Both the position numbers and the translations under genes were made by a program. From Anianabacter salinae (lineage in GTDB: Bacteria; Pseudomonadota; Alphaproteobacteria; Rhodobacterales; Rhodobacteraceae), in NCBI RefSeq assembly GCF_019061145.1, contig NZ_JAHQZS010000004.1, positions 124,001-188,000 of the forward strand: a stretch of 64,000 nt of DNA, in the 5' to 3' direction. The notes below the pieces were generated by a model. The model saw only the letters and a list, made by a program, of their open reading frames with translations, did no database searches and was not told where the DNA came from. This document shows, piece by piece, positions 50,368 through 59,465 of this stretch (position 1 is the stretch's first letter; each line of letters starts with the position of its first letter).

Positions 50368-50471
50368 CGCCGATGCTCACTGGCGAGACGCACAACGGAA
50401 ACTTCTAGGTCGGCACTCCTTTCAACCCTAAGGTGAACACACCTCACCCTGGCAATTGAGAGGAGACACAG

Positions 50472-51869
50472 ATGACACGGTTTCAGATCGGGTCCGCGCT
50501 TTGCGGCTCACTGCTGCTTGCGCAGCCCGCGCTTGCACAGAATTTCAAGTACGAGTTTGAAGTCGGCTTCCCGGACTTCAACGTCACTGCCGCCGATCCC
50601 GCCTATCGAGGCCCGGTATTCGTGCTGTCCGACAGCTATCCCTCCGAGGAACCCGCGCTCGATTCGGATGTCAGCGCCATCCTCGGCATGGATTTCGAGA
50701 ATGACCCGAACGGCTGGGCGCTGTCGGTGCGCGACTACATCTTCAAGGGCAACATCCACGGCGGCGATGTCGAGGACGATTTCGTCCTGCAAGCCAACAG
50801 CGCCGGGATCGACTGGTATCACGCACCCTGGCAGCATTGGGGCGAGACCGGGCGCGAAGCCTACCACGGCCTGACCCGCGAAGGCCCGCTGTCCGCCGAG
50901 GTCCTGGCCCCCAGCCAGAGCGACGCAAGCTTTGCCTATGCCGTCGGCTTCTACAACGCGCCGGGCGGCTTTGCCTTCGGCCAGGTCTGGCCCTCTGCCA
51001 ACGCGGGGCCGAACCTCGACTATTTCATCGAGAACGGCAATTTCCCGGACGGCACCATCGTCGGCAAGTTCCTGTTCACCGTTCTGGACGAGGCGCAGGT
51101 GCCGTATTTGCAGAACCCGCTGCAGTGGAAGGCCTACATGTATGACTGCGACGTGCCGTCCACGGGCCAGACCTGCCCGTCCGACATGTCCACCGCCACG
51201 CGGTCCACGCAGATGGTCAACCTTCTGCAGATGGACATCATGGTGAAGGACCCGCGCGCCACCGATGCGGCAGGATGGGTGTTCGGCACCTTCGTCTACA
51301 ACGGCGGCCTGCCCGCCGATTCGCCGTATCACGAAGGCTGCAAGGACTTCGGCGCGGGCATGAACTGGTGCAACCTGATGCCGGTCGGCGTGATGTGGGG
51401 CAACGACCCGGACGTGCGCATGTCCTTCGTCAACGACAAGCCCACCGAGACGGTCATCAACGCCGATCTCACCCAGACCTGGATCAACCCCGACAGCGCG
51501 ATGCCCGCGATGCACCTTGGCTTCAATTCGCGCCTGAACGGCCCGGCGGACAACCCGGCCTCAAGCTGCATGTCGTGCCATTCCACGTCGCAGCAGCCTG
51601 CGGTTTCTCCGATCCTCGCCTTCCTAGCGCCGAACAACCCGACGCCGCCCAACGGGACCGAAGCCAGCGACCGCTGGATGCGCTGGTTCCGCAACTTCGA
51701 GGAAGGCGAGACGTTCGATCCCGACACCATCTCGCTCGACTTTTCCTTGCAGATGTCCAAGGCGATCCAGAACTACCTGGAGTTCATCGGCGAGACGCAG
51801 CAGGGCGGATTTGCCATCGACCAGTGGGACGGCCAGAACGCCGTGCGCCGAAACGCGCCCAGCCAGTAG
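50472..51869 (+). CDS. Secreted protein with one CxxCH heme-c motif, function unknown
   Basis: A 465-residue periplasmic protein. Signal peptide 1-22 ('LLLAQPALAQ'). A single 'CMSCH' (C366-H370) in 'ASSCMSCHSTSQQP' predicts one covalent heme c. A methionine ligand cannot be picked out. The long region before it is rich in aromatic residues and Gly/Asp ('WYHAPWQHWGETGREAYHG', 'GVMWGNDPDVRMSF') and is not a cytochrome fold I know. It has its own strong terminator. Electron transfer or oxidation of a small molecule is likely in general terms, but no substrate can be named. Confidence 0.7.
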   Translation: MTRFQIGSALCGSLLLAQPALAQNFKYEFEVGFPDFNVTAADPAYRGPVFVLSDSYPSEEPALDSDVSAILGMDFENDPNGWALSVRDYIFKGNIHGGDVEDDFVLQANSAGIDWYHAPWQHWGETGREAYHGLTREGPLSAEVLAPSQSDASFAYAVGFYNAPGGFAFGQVWPSANAGPNLDYFIENGNFPDGTIVGKFLFTVLDEAQVPYLQNPLQWKAYMYDCDVPSTGQTCPSDMSTATRSTQMVNLLQMDIMVKDPRATDAAGWVFGTFVYNGGLPADSPYHEGCKDFGAGMNWCNLMPVGVMWGNDPDVRMSFVNDKPTETVINADLTQTWINPDSAMPAMHLGFNSRLNGPADNPASSCMSCHSTSQQPAVSPILAFLAPNNPTPPNGTEASDRWMRWFRNFEEGETFDPDTISLDFSLQMSKAIQNYLEFIGETQQGGFAIDQWDGQNAVRRNAPSQ

Positions 51870-51878
51870 CCGCCCCGC

Positions 51879-51906
51879 GATCAAGGCCCCACGCCGGGCC
51901 TTGATC
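51879..51906 (+). terminator. Intrinsic terminator after the CxxCH gene
   Basis: Perfect 11-bp arms, GATCAAGGCCC (51879-51889) and its complement at 51896-51906, loop of 6, then CTTTCG. It lies 10 nt after the stop. Confidence 0.85.
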
Positions 51907-51935
51907 CTTTCGCCGCCATGCGTCACGCGGGGCGC

Positions 51936-52763
51936 ATGGCGCGCTCGATCCTCATCACCGGCTGTTCGTCCGGCATCGGCCATGACGCCGCGACGACCCT
52001 GCACCGGCGGGGCTGGCAGGTCTTTGCGAGTTGCCGCAAGCCCGAGGATGTGGACCGCCTGCGCGCCGAGGGCCTGACCGCGCTGCGTCTCGATTACGAA
52101 GACGAGGCGTCGATCCATGCCGCTTTGGCCGAGGTGCTGACAGCGACCGGCGGCACGCTGGACGCGCTGTTCAACAACGGCGCCTATGCGGTCCCTGCCG
52201 CCGTCGAGGATGTCCCCACCGACGCTCTGCGCGCCATATTCGAGGCGAACCTGTTCGGCTGGCACACCCTGACACGCGCCGTCCTGCCGATCATGCGCGC
52301 GCAGGGGCACGGCCGCATCGTCAATTGTTCCTCCGTGCTTGGCCTTGTCGCCGCGAAATGGCGCGGCGCCTATGTCGCCACCAAGTTCGCGCTGGAGGGT
52401 CTGACAGACACCCTGCGGATGGAGATGGCCGATACCGGCATCGACGTGATCCTGATCGAGCCCGGCCCCATCGGCACAGCCTTCCGCCGCAACGCGGCAC
52501 TCCAGTTCGAGCGTTGGATCGACTGGCAGGGGTCGGCCCGCGCGACCCAATACCGCGACAGCCTGATCCCGCGCCTTCAGGCCCAAGGCGCCAAGGACCG
52601 GTTCGAGATGCCGCCCTCCGCCGTCACCGCGAAACTGATCGCCGCGCTTGACGCGCCGCGCCCCCGCGCACGCTATTTCGTGACCACCCCGACCCATATC
52701 GCCAACGTCCTGCGCCGCGTCCTGCCCACGCGGCTGCTTGACCGGGCGCTTGGGCGCGCCTGA
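51936..52763 (+). CDS. Short-chain dehydrogenase/reductase
   Basis: A 275-residue classical SDR: cofactor motif 'TGCSSGIG' (TGxxxGxG), 'LFNNGAY' (NNAG-like), catalytic Ser in 'VNCSSVLG' and Tyr/Lys in 'YVATK'. The C-terminal region with 'PSAVTAKLIAALDAPRPRARYFVTT' places it near the retinol/3-oxoacyl-like classical SDRs with NAD(P) specificity. The ATG at 51936 matches the family start; the in-frame ATG at 51918 adds six residues. It is read independently of the gene before it. Confidence 0.9.
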   Translation: MARSILITGCSSGIGHDAATTLHRRGWQVFASCRKPEDVDRLRAEGLTALRLDYEDEASIHAALAEVLTATGGTLDALFNNGAYAVPAAVEDVPTDALRAIFEANLFGWHTLTRAVLPIMRAQGHGRIVNCSSVLGLVAAKWRGAYVATKFALEGLTDTLRMEMADTGIDVILIEPGPIGTAFRRNAALQFERWIDWQGSARATQYRDSLIPRLQAQGAKDRFEMPPSAVTAKLIAALDAPRPRARYFVTTPTHIANVLRRVLPTRLLDRALGRA

Positions 52764-52829
52764 TGGACGCATTCGCTTTTTTGATGCACACCTCTACATC
52801 CCGCCCCTGACGTTCATTCCGAGGCCCCG

Positions 52830-53036
52830 ATGTTCCAAGACCCGCTGTTTCTTATCGTCGTCGTCGCAACGCTTGCCGTGCTGGTCATCCTGATGATCGG
52901 CATCGGGGGCTTCGCGAAGGGCGGGGATTTCAACCGCAAGCATGCGAACCGCATCATGCGGTATCGCATCTATGCGCAGGCCGTGGCGATCGTGGTGATC
53001 CTCGGCTTCGTCTTTTTCCGCCGCATGGGAGGCTAG
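52830..53036 (+). CDS. HIG1-domain twin-transmembrane protein
   Basis: A 68-residue protein with two hydrophobic helices (about 6-28 and 47-63) around the basic loop 'KGGDFNRKHANRIMRYRIYAQ', the HIG1 pattern. Bacterial members may associate with respiratory complexes such as cytochrome oxidase. It is 3 nt before the PduO-type gene and probably cotranscribed. Confidence 0.85.
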   Translation: MFQDPLFLIVVVATLAVLVILMIGIGGFAKGGDFNRKHANRIMRYRIYAQAVAIVVILGFVFFRRMGG

Positions 53037-53039
53037 GGC

Positions 53040-53612
53040 ATGGTCGTTCTGTCGAAAATCTACACCAAGACCGGGGATGACGGCGAAACCGCGCTGGGCA
53101 ACGGCGCGCGGGTCGCCAAGCATTCGATGCGCGTGACCGCCTATGGCACCGTCGACGAATTGAACGCCACGGTCGGGCTGGCCCGGCTGCAGGCGGGTGA
53201 AGAGATGGACGCGCAACTTTCGCGCATCCAGAACGACCTGTTCGACCTGGGCGCCGACCTGTGCCGCCCTGACATGTACAAGGACGCGGACGCCGAATAC
53301 CCGCCGCTGCGGGTGATCGAAAGCCAGGTGGACCGGCTGGAATCCGAGATCGACGCGATGAACGGCACGCTGCAGCCGCTGCGCAGCTTCGTGCTGCCCG
53401 CAGGCACCCCGCTGGCCGCGCATCTGCACCTGTGCCGCACCGTCGCGCGCCGGGCCGAACGCCACACGGTCGAGCTGGCCACGATGGAAGAGGCGAACCC
53501 GATGGCGGTGAAATACCTCAACCGCCTGTCCGACTGGTTCTTCGTCGCCAGCCGCTACGCCAACCACACCGCCGGGGGTGACGTGCTTTGGATTCCAGGC
53601 GCCAACCGCTGA
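53040..53612 (+). CDS. Cob(I)alamin adenosyltransferase, PduO type
   Basis: A 190-residue enzyme that transfers adenosyl from ATP to cob(I)alamin, forming coenzyme B12. ATP site 'KIYTKTGDDGETAL', 'VTAYGTVDELNATVGLAR', and 'FVLPAGTPLAAHLHLCRTVARRAER' are PduO-type hallmarks; later 'YLNRLSDWFFVASRYAN'. It starts 3 nt after the HIG1 stop. The close HIG1-PduO-EtfBA-HbdA grouping fits acyl-CoA metabolism with B12-dependent mutases (ethylmalonyl/methylmalonyl-CoA pathway). Confidence 0.92.
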   Translation: MVVLSKIYTKTGDDGETALGNGARVAKHSMRVTAYGTVDELNATVGLARLQAGEEMDAQLSRIQNDLFDLGADLCRPDMYKDADAEYPPLRVIESQVDRLESEIDAMNGTLQPLRSFVLPAGTPLAAHLHLCRTVARRAERHTVELATMEEANPMAVKYLNRLSDWFFVASRYANHTAGGDVLWIPGANR

Positions 53613-53788
53613 GCGCAGCGAAGCGGCGGGGCGTCGCCTGATAGCGCCACCATCGGCGAAACGCGGCGTCCCTGCACCATGACGTGACGATTTTGCCCTG
53701 TCAGTCATGCGCTTGAGCCGCTAACTCTCCGGTGGAGCATTCAGTGGCCCTGCCAGTTCCGCAGGGTATCTAAAGGGAGAAACGCGCC

Positions 53789-54547
53789 ATGAAGGTCCTC
53801 GTGCCTGTCAAACGCGTGATCGACTACAACGTGAAGGTCCGTGTCAAATCGGACGGCAGCGGTGTCGATCTCGCCAACGTCAAGATGTCGATGAACCCGT
53901 TCGACGAGATCGCCTGCGAAGAGGCGATTCGCCTCAAGGAGGCCGGAAAGGCCGACGAGGTCATCGCGGTGTCGATCGGCGTCAAGCAGGCGCAGGAAAC
54001 CCTGCGCACCGCGCTGGCGATGGGCGCCGACCGTGCGATCCTCGTGATTGCCGCCGACGACGTGCACCAGGACATCGAGCCCTTGGCGGTCGCCAAGATC
54101 CTCAAGGCGGTGATCGACGAGGAACAGCCGGGCCTCGTGCTGGCCGGCAAGCAGGCCATCGACAACGACATGAACGCCACCGGCCAGATGCTGGCCGCGC
54201 TTCTGGGCTGGTCGCAGGCGACCTTCGCCTCGAAGCTGGACATCGACGGCGATCACGCCACCGTCACACGCGAGGTCGACGGCGGCCTGCAGACGATCAA
54301 GGTCAAGATGCCCGCCATCGTGACCGTCGATCTGCGCCTGAACGAGCCGCGCTATGCGTCGCTGCCGAACATCATGAAGGCGAAGAAGAAGCCTCTCGAT
54401 GAAAAGACCGCCGCCGACTACGGCGTGGATGTCAGCCCGCGCCTCGAGGTCGTCAAGACGACCGAACCCGAGGCGCGCAAGGCGGGCGAAATCGTGGGCT
54501 CGGTGGACGAGCTTGTGGCGAAACTCAAGGAAGCGGGGGCTGTCTGA
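53789..54547 (+). CDS. etfB: Electron transfer flavoprotein beta subunit
   Basis: A 252-residue EtfB with '[26 protein letters not shown]', the AMP site '[25 protein letters not shown]' and recognition loop '[16 protein letters not shown]', which docks with acyl-CoA dehydrogenases. With EtfA it passes electrons to ETF-ubiquinone oxidoreductase. GGGAG precedes the ATG. The stop overlaps the etfA ATG as TGATG. Confidence 0.97.
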   Translation: MKVLVPVKRVIDYNVKVRVKSDGSGVDLANVKMSMNPFDEIACEEAIRLKEAGKADEVIAVSIGVKQAQETLRTALAMGADRAILVIAADDVHQDIEPLAVAKILKAVIDEEQPGLVLAGKQAIDNDMNATGQMLAALLGWSQATFASKLDIDGDHATVTREVDGGLQTIKVKMPAIVTVDLRLNEPRYASLPNIMKAKKKPLDEKTAADYGVDVSPRLEVVKTTEPEARKAGEIVGSVDELVAKLKEAGAV

Positions 54548-55473
54548 TGGCTGTTCTTCTACTGGGTGAAGTGAACGCGGGCGAATTGTCGATGGACGCC
54601 ACCGCCAAGGCCGTCGCCGCGGTGAAATCGCTGGGCGACGTGACGGTTCTTTGCGCCGGGGCCTCGGCCAAGAAGGCGGCGGAAGACGCGGCCACCATCG
54701 ACGGCGTGACCAAGGTGCTCTGCGCCGAGGATGCGTCGCTCGATCACCGGCTGGCCGAACCGACGGCGGCGCTTCTGGTGTCGCTGGCCGGAGACTATGA
54801 CCACATCGCCGCGCCCGCGACCACGGACGCCAAGAACATCCTGCCGCGCGTCGCCGCGCTTCTGGATGTCATGGTCATCACCGACATTTCGGCCGTCGTC
54901 GACGCCGACACCTTCGAGCGTCCGATCTACGCGGGCAATGCCGTGCAGACGGTGAAATCGAAGGACGCCAAGAAGGTCTTCTCGATCCGCACGTCGTCGT
55001 TCGAGCTTGCGGGCACCGGCAACTCGGCGCCAGTCGAGACGATCTCGGCAGCGGACAATCCGGCGCTGTCGGAATGGATCGAGGACAAGCTGGCCGAAAG
55101 CGACCGGCCCGACCTGACGTCTGCGGGTATCGTTGTCTCGGGCGGCCGCGGTGTCGGCTCCGAGGACAATTTCGAGCTGATCGAGAAACTCGCCGACAAG
55201 CTGGGCGCCGCCGTCGGCGCGTCCCGTGCGGCGGTCGATTCGGGCTACGCGCCGAACGACTGGCAGGTCGGCCAGACCGGCAAGGTCGTGGCACCGGACC
55301 TCTATATCGCGGTCGGCATCTCGGGCGCGATCCAGCACCTTGCGGGGATGAAGGACAGCAAGATCATCGTCGCGATCAACAAGGACGAAGAGGCGCCGAT
55401 CTTCCAGGTCGCCGACTACGGCCTTGTCGCCGACCTGTTCACGGCCCTGCCGGAGCTGACCGAAAAGCTGTGA
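54547..55473 (+). CDS. etfA: Electron transfer flavoprotein alpha subunit
   Basis: A 308-residue EtfA. The FAD-binding C-terminal signature is '[45 protein letters not shown]', then '[24 protein letters not shown]'. It is coupled to etfB by the 1-nt overlap and ends at a clear terminator 22 nt downstream. Confidence 0.97.
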   Translation: MAVLLLGEVNAGELSMDATAKAVAAVKSLGDVTVLCAGASAKKAAEDAATIDGVTKVLCAEDASLDHRLAEPTAALLVSLAGDYDHIAAPATTDAKNILPRVAALLDVMVITDISAVVDADTFERPIYAGNAVQTVKSKDAKKVFSIRTSSFELAGTGNSAPVETISAADNPALSEWIEDKLAESDRPDLTSAGIVVSGGRGVGSEDNFELIEKLADKLGAAVGASRAAVDSGYAPNDWQVGQTGKVVAPDLYIAVGISGAIQHLAGMKDSKIIVAINKDEEAPIFQVADYGLVADLFTALPELTEKL

Positions 55474-55494
55474 TCCATTCCAGCACATGACCTG

Positions 55495-55518
55495 CGGCCC
55501 GCCGGCAACGGCGGGCCG
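55495..55518 (+). terminator. Intrinsic terminator after etfA
   Basis: CGGCCCGCC (55495-55503) and GGCGGGCCG (55510-55518), loop GGCAAC, then TTCGCGTTTC. It lies between convergent etfA and the DUF6473 gene. Confidence 0.8.
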
Positions 55519-55526
55519 TTCGCGTT

Positions 55527-56354
55527 TCAGCGCGTTCCTGACAGAAGATCACCCAAGACGGCGGCCGCGCGGGCATGGACGCAGGTGCCCAGCATCTCCT
55601 CTGCTGCCGCCGCATCCTCGGGGCCGAACATCAGACCGTCCTTGCCGTCCCCGATCTCGCCCGGCGTCGCCACGATCTCGACCAGCGCATCCGCGCCTTC
55701 CGCGACCGCATCGACCATGGCCCGGGTCACGAACAGCGGCTCCGATGGGGCGGCAAGATCCTGCCCTGCGGCATCCGGCGCATGGCGGGACATCCACAAC
55801 AGGATCACCCGCCCGCCGACCCGTTCGATCAGGGTTCGCATGCGTGCGATCCAGGCGTCCTGCAGTTCCTGCTGCACCATGAAGAACTTGGCCTCCGACG
55901 CCTCTCGCAGGCGGGTCAGCATGTGCCGCGTGAAATGGAACTCGGTATAGTCGATCTCGGGATAGATCGTCTGCAGCAGCGGCGAGGCATGCAGGAACCT
56001 GTCGTTCCGGCGCGGATGCACGGCGTAGAACCGGTTGGAGTTGAGATGCGCGCCCGACACCTCGATCACCGTCACCGCGCCCTTGCGCGCGATTTCCAGC
56101 AGGCTTTCATCGCGCAGGTACAGGTCGATACCGGCATTCAGGCAGCCAAGGTTCACGCTGCGCAGCGCCAGCGCATCCTCGACCAGCGCCGGGAACGGGC
56201 GCGGCACGAAGCGCCCGTAGGTTTCCGTCCCGCCGAGATAGCTCGCGTAGGGCGCGATCAGGCGGCGGCGCGGCCCCCGGAACAGCACCTTGGATTGTCC
56301 GTAGAGACACGGCAGATAGTCGAGGCCGCTGCGGCCCGGCGTCTGGTCGGTCAT
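55527..56354 (-). CDS. DUF6473-family protein
   Basis: A 275-residue protein. 'DYLPCLYGQSKVLFRGPRRRLIAPYASYLGGTETYGRFVP' and 'NLGCLNAGIDLYLRD', then 'HLNSNRFYAVHPRRNDRFLHASPLLQTIYPEIDYTEFHF' fit DUF6473, a Rhodobacterales-enriched family with an SGNH-like 'GGTETYG' and 'NLGCLNAG' arrangement. No signal peptide. The function is unknown; glycan or exopolysaccharide modification is only a guess. It is divergent from hbdA, with a palindrome between them. Confidence 0.75.
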   Translation of the reverse strand: MTDQTPGRSGLDYLPCLYGQSKVLFRGPRRRLIAPYASYLGGTETYGRFVPRPFPALVEDALALRSVNLGCLNAGIDLYLRDESLLEIARKGAVTVIEVSGAHLNSNRFYAVHPRRNDRFLHASPLLQTIYPEIDYTEFHFTRHMLTRLREASEAKFFMVQQELQDAWIARMRTLIERVGGRVILLWMSRHAPDAAGQDLAAPSEPLFVTRAMVDAVAEGADALVEIVATPGEIGDGKDGLMFGPEDAAAAEEMLGTCVHARAAAVLGDLLSGTR

Positions 56355-56406
56355 TGCCCACCACCCCTTGATTTCAGTTCACCCGCGATCACCCTTTCAG
56401 CGGCGG

Positions 56407-56423
56407 GTTAGCGCAGCGCTAAC
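56407..56423. promoter_or_regulatory. 17-bp operator-like palindrome between DUF6473 and hbdA
   Basis: GTTAGCGC (56407-56414), A, GCGCTAAC (56416-56423). Half-sites equal those of the tandem pckA upstream elements (62069-62100). It lies about 94 nt before the hbdA ATG and 53 nt before the DUF6473 ATG, so it could affect both. Confidence 0.55.
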
Positions 56424-56516
56424 GGGCCAATTCGCGTCGAATGCGCTGGATCATTCGCGCTTGCACCGCTCTCGGGCCGGGGCATAAGGTCCGGCGACGA
56501 GCGAACGAGGGTGACC

Positions 56517-57392
56517 ATGGAGATTTCCACGATCGGCGTGATCGGCGCGGGGCAGATGGGCAACGGGATCGCTCATGTGATGGCGCTTGCCGGGTATGAC
56601 GTGATCCTGAACGACATCGGGCAGGACGCGCTGGACAAGGCGCTGGTGACGGTCACCGGCAACCTCGACCGGCAGGTGTCGCGCGGCAAGATTTCCGAGG
56701 CGGACAAGGACGCGGCGATGGCCCGCATCCGCACCACCCTGTCCCTGCCCGACGTGGGTGCCGCCGACCTGGTGATCGAGGCCGCGACCGAGCGCGAGAC
56801 GGTCAAGCAGGCGATCTTCGAAGACTTGCTGCCGCACCTCAAACCACACACGATCCTGACCTCGAACACGTCGTCCATTTCGATCACACGGCTGGCAAGC
56901 CGCACCGACCGGCCGGAAAAGTTCATGGGGTTCCACTTCATGAACCCGGTGCCGGTGATGCAGCTGGTCGAGCTGATCCGCGGCATCGCCACCAGCGAAG
57001 AGACCTTCAAGGCCTGTCATGCGGTCGTCGAGAAGATCGGCAAGACCGCCGCCTCGGCCGAGGATTTCCCCGCTTTCATCGTGAACCGCATCCTGATGCC
57101 GATGATAAACGAGGCGGTATATACGCTCTACGAAGGCGTCGGCAGCGTGAAGTCCATCGACGAGTCGATGAAGCTGGGCGCCAACCACCCGATGGGTCCG
57201 CTGGAACTGGCCGATTTCATCGGACTAGACACCTGCCTTGCGATCATGAACGTGCTGCACGACGGGTTGGCCGACACCAAGTATCGCCCCTGCCCCCTGC
57301 TCACGAAATACGTCGAGGCCGGGTGGCTGGGCCGCAAGACCGACCGCGGATTTTACGACTATCGTGGAGAGACGCCGGTTCCGACACGCTAA
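56517..57392 (+). CDS. hbdA: 3-hydroxybutyryl-CoA dehydrogenase
   Basis: A 291-residue NAD(P)-dependent enzyme interconverting 3-hydroxybutyryl-CoA and acetoacetyl-CoA. Rossmann 'IGAGQMGNGIAH', 'LTSNTSSISITRLA', catalytic His in 'FMGFHFMNPVPVMQLVEL', Asn in 'FIVNRILMPMINEA', and the C-terminal 'GPLELADFIGLDT'. The ATG at 56517 has GAGG 6 nt before; a GTG two codons upstream is less likely. It lies downstream of etfBA, consistent with beta-oxidation or the ethylmalonyl-CoA/PHB side of metabolism. Confidence 0.94.
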   Translation: MEISTIGVIGAGQMGNGIAHVMALAGYDVILNDIGQDALDKALVTVTGNLDRQVSRGKISEADKDAAMARIRTTLSLPDVGAADLVIEAATERETVKQAIFEDLLPHLKPHTILTSNTSSISITRLASRTDRPEKFMGFHFMNPVPVMQLVELIRGIATSEETFKACHAVVEKIGKTAASAEDFPAFIVNRILMPMINEAVYTLYEGVGSVKSIDESMKLGANHPMGPLELADFIGLDTCLAIMNVLHDGLADTKYRPCPLLTKYVEAGWLGRKTDRGFYDYRGETPVPTR

Positions 57393-57419
57393 GCGGACCG
57401 CGGCGCAATCGCGAGGGCG

Positions 57420-57698
57420 CTACATCCCCTCGCCAAAGCGATCGGCCACCAGCGCGGCGATGGCGTCGGCCAGCCGTTCGGCATCGGGGCCGCTGGTTTC
57501 CACCTCGATCGTGGTTCCCTTGGACCCCGCAAGCATCAGCAGCCCCATGATGCTGTCGCCCGACGCGTCCAGCCCGTCCTTGCGGATCGTCGCGCGGGCA
57601 TCATGCGCCTCGACCACCTCGACCAGCTTGGCCGAGGCGCGGGCATGAAGGCCCTTCTCGTTCACGATCTTCAGGGTGCGCAGGACGGTCTCGGTCAT
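57420..57698 (-). CDS. ptsH: Phosphocarrier protein HPr
   Basis: A 92-residue HPr. The phosphorylated His is in 'KGLHARASAKL' (H18) and the regulatory serine in 'GDSIMGLLMLAGSKG' (the Ser46 equivalent), which is the target of HPr kinase encoded upstream. It lies 3 nt after the EIIA gene. No Enzyme I or sugar-specific EIIB/EIIC genes are in the window, so this is a regulatory, not transporting, PTS branch. Confidence 0.96.
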   Translation of the reverse strand: MTETVLRTLKIVNEKGLHARASAKLVEVVEAHDARATIRKDGLDASGDSIMGLLMLAGSKGTTIEVETSGPDAERLADAIAALVADRFGEGM

Positions 57699-57701
57699 CG
57701 G

Positions 57702-58100
57702 CTATTCCGCGGCCCGTGGGCCGGCGAAGCAATCGATATACTTGCGTCCTGCGATCAGCGCGGAATTCACCGCGTCCGGCACGGCAAGGTGCCGCGACTT
57801 GGCCAACTTGATGAGCATCGGAAGATTGGCGCCATAGACGATCTGCCGGTTTTCCGGCTCGCAGGCGCGCAGCGACAGGTTCGAGGGCGATCCGCCGAAC
57901 ATGTCTGTCACGACCACAACGCCGCTTCCGCCGTCGACACTGTCGGCGGCAGCGCAGATCTCGCTCTGCTTCAGGCCACGGTCATGGTCCGCCTCGATCG
58001 CAATCGCGCGGATACCGTTCTGCTTTCCGACGACATGCTCAACAGCGGCCAGATATTCCTGGGCAAGCCCGCCATGGGCGACGATGACGATACCGATCAA
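57702..58100 (-). CDS. PTS EIIA component, mannose type
   Basis: A 132-residue EIIA(Man): 'MIGIVIVAHGGLAQEYLAAVEHVVG' with the phosphorylated histidine in 'VAHGG' (H9), and 'VVVTDMFGGSPSNLSL'. Only TTG at 58100 begins the family N-terminus; it lies 4 nt past the rapZ stop, with the SD (GGTGAGGA) overlapping that stop. The ATG at 58154 would add 18 unsupported residues inside rapZ. It sits next to HPr and HPr kinase, the pattern of regulatory PTS in alphaproteobacteria. Confidence 0.9.
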   Translation of the reverse strand: MIGIVIVAHGGLAQEYLAAVEHVVGKQNGIRAIAIEADHDRGLKQSEICAAADSVDGGSGVVVVTDMFGGSPSNLSLRACEPENRQIVYGANLPMLIKLAKSRHLAVPDAVNSALIAGRKYIDCFAGPRAAE

Positions 58101-58104
58101 ATCC

Positions 58105-59028
58105 TCACCCCAGCTCCGAGCGCGGCGATGATCGGTCGCGCCGCTCGAGTTCACGATGCCTTATAGAAACGCCCCATCCCGCCAATGCAAGCGCCTTTGC
58201 CAGTCGTTCCGCAACGGCGACCGACCTGTGTTGCCCCCCGGTGCAGCCCAGCCCGATGGAAAGGTGCGACTTCCCCTCGTCCCGGTAGGCCGGCAAGAGC
58301 GACACCACCAGATCTGCCACCTTGTCGAAGAACGGCTCGAACCGGTCGTCCCCTGCGATATAGTCGTGCACCTCGGCGGCGCGTCCGTCCAGCGGACGCA
58401 ATGCCGCGTCCCAGTGCGGATTGCGCAGAAACCGGCAGTCAAACACCATGTCCATGCCGCGCGGGATGCCGCGCTTGAACGAGAAGGATTGCACCGACAC
58501 CGCCAGCCGCGCGTCCGGCGCGGTATCGAACCAGCGCGTCACCTCGTCGCGCAAATCGTGCGGCGACAAGTCGGACGTGTCGATCAGGACATGGGCCTGC
58601 GCACGCACGGGCGCCAGCATCTCGACCTCACGCTCGATCCCGACGATGGGCGAATCGTCCTGCGCCATCGGATGCCGCCTGCGCGTCTCGGAATAGCGGC
58701 GGGCCAGCACATCGGCGCGGCAGTCGATATACAGGACCTCGGCATTGTAGGCCGGATCGCTGGACAGCGAGCGGATCAGGTCAAGCATCCCGTCGACCGA
58801 GAAGTCGCGGTTGCGGGTGTCCAAGCCCAGCGCCATCGGCTTGCCCAGCGGCGGCCCGGCCAATAGGCGTGGCAGCAGCGAGAACGGCAGGTTGTCGATC
58901 GCCTCGTATCCCAGGTCTTCCAGCACGTTGACAGCCGTCGACCGTCCGGCGCCCGATGGCCCGGTGACCAGCACGATCCGGTGCTCTTCCACGCTGCGCG
59001 CGGTCTGGGGCTGTAGGGTGAGGTTCAT
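58105..59028 (-). CDS. rapZ: RapZ-family RNase adapter / GTPase-like nucleotide-binding protein
   Basis: A 307-residue RapZ (YvcJ/YhbJ). The nucleotide loop reads 'GPSGAGRST', with Arg in the usual Walker A lysine place. The C-terminal RNA/ligand domain has '[25 protein letters not shown]' and '[20 protein letters not shown]' (cysteine and histidines near the C-terminus). In enteric bacteria RapZ senses GlcN6P and directs RNase E to GlmZ. It overlaps hprK by 4 nt. Confidence 0.95.
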   Translation of the reverse strand: MNLTLQPQTARSVEEHRIVLVTGPSGAGRSTAVNVLEDLGYEAIDNLPFSLLPRLLAGPPLGKPMALGLDTRNRDFSVDGMLDLIRSLSSDPAYNAEVLYIDCRADVLARRYSETRRRHPMAQDDSPIVGIEREVEMLAPVRAQAHVLIDTSDLSPHDLRDEVTRWFDTAPDARLAVSVQSFSFKRGIPRGMDMVFDCRFLRNPHWDAALRPLDGRAAEVHDYIAGDDRFEPFFDKVADLVVSLLPAYRDEGKSHLSIGLGCTGGQHRSVAVAERLAKALALAGWGVSIRHRELERRDRSSPRSELG

Positions 59029-59447
59029 GTCTCGGCTTCTCCGAGCCTTAGATATTGCAGCAACGCAGCCGGGAAGACAGGGCTCTCGATCTTGTGAAAG
59101 AGCCGCAGGGGGTGGCCAAGCACGTCTTTCGTCCGAGGCGGAGGAAGGCGCTGCCGCTCGACGCTGTCAAGATCGACATAGGCGACGGGGTGCGCTTGGT
59201 CGGTGACGGTTGCATTCAGGATACCCAAGCCGCGCACCTCGATCCAGCCCGCAATGGCGGTGGGCGCGCGCACGACGAGTGCGCCGTTCTCGACATCCAC
59301 CTTCGTGCGGTCGTCCGCCACCAGCGCGCAGCCGCGTGAGATCAACTCGAGCGCGAGGCTGGACTTGCCGCTGCCTGACGCGCCCGCAAGGATCAGCGCG
59401 CGGCCATCCAGCGCGACGGTGGTGGCATGGAGGATGAGGCTGTTCAT
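59025..59447 (-). CDS. hprK: HPr kinase/phosphorylase, short form
   Basis: A 140-residue protein corresponding to the C-terminal catalytic half of HprK. Walker A '[20 protein letters not shown]' and 'LVADDRTKV' are present; the N-terminal domain of Firmicutes HprK (about 130 residues) is absent, as usual in alphaproteobacteria. It phosphorylates the HPr serine. It lies 18 nt after chvG and overlaps rapZ. Confidence 0.93.
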   Translation of the reverse strand: MNSLILHATTVALDGRALILAGASGSGKSSLALELISRGCALVADDRTKVDVENGALVVRAPTAIAGWIEVRGLGILNATVTDQAHPVAYVDLDSVERQRLPPPRTKDVLGHPLRLFHKIESPVFPAALLQYLRLGEAET

Positions 59448-59465
59448 CGCCCCACCCTGCCCCCG

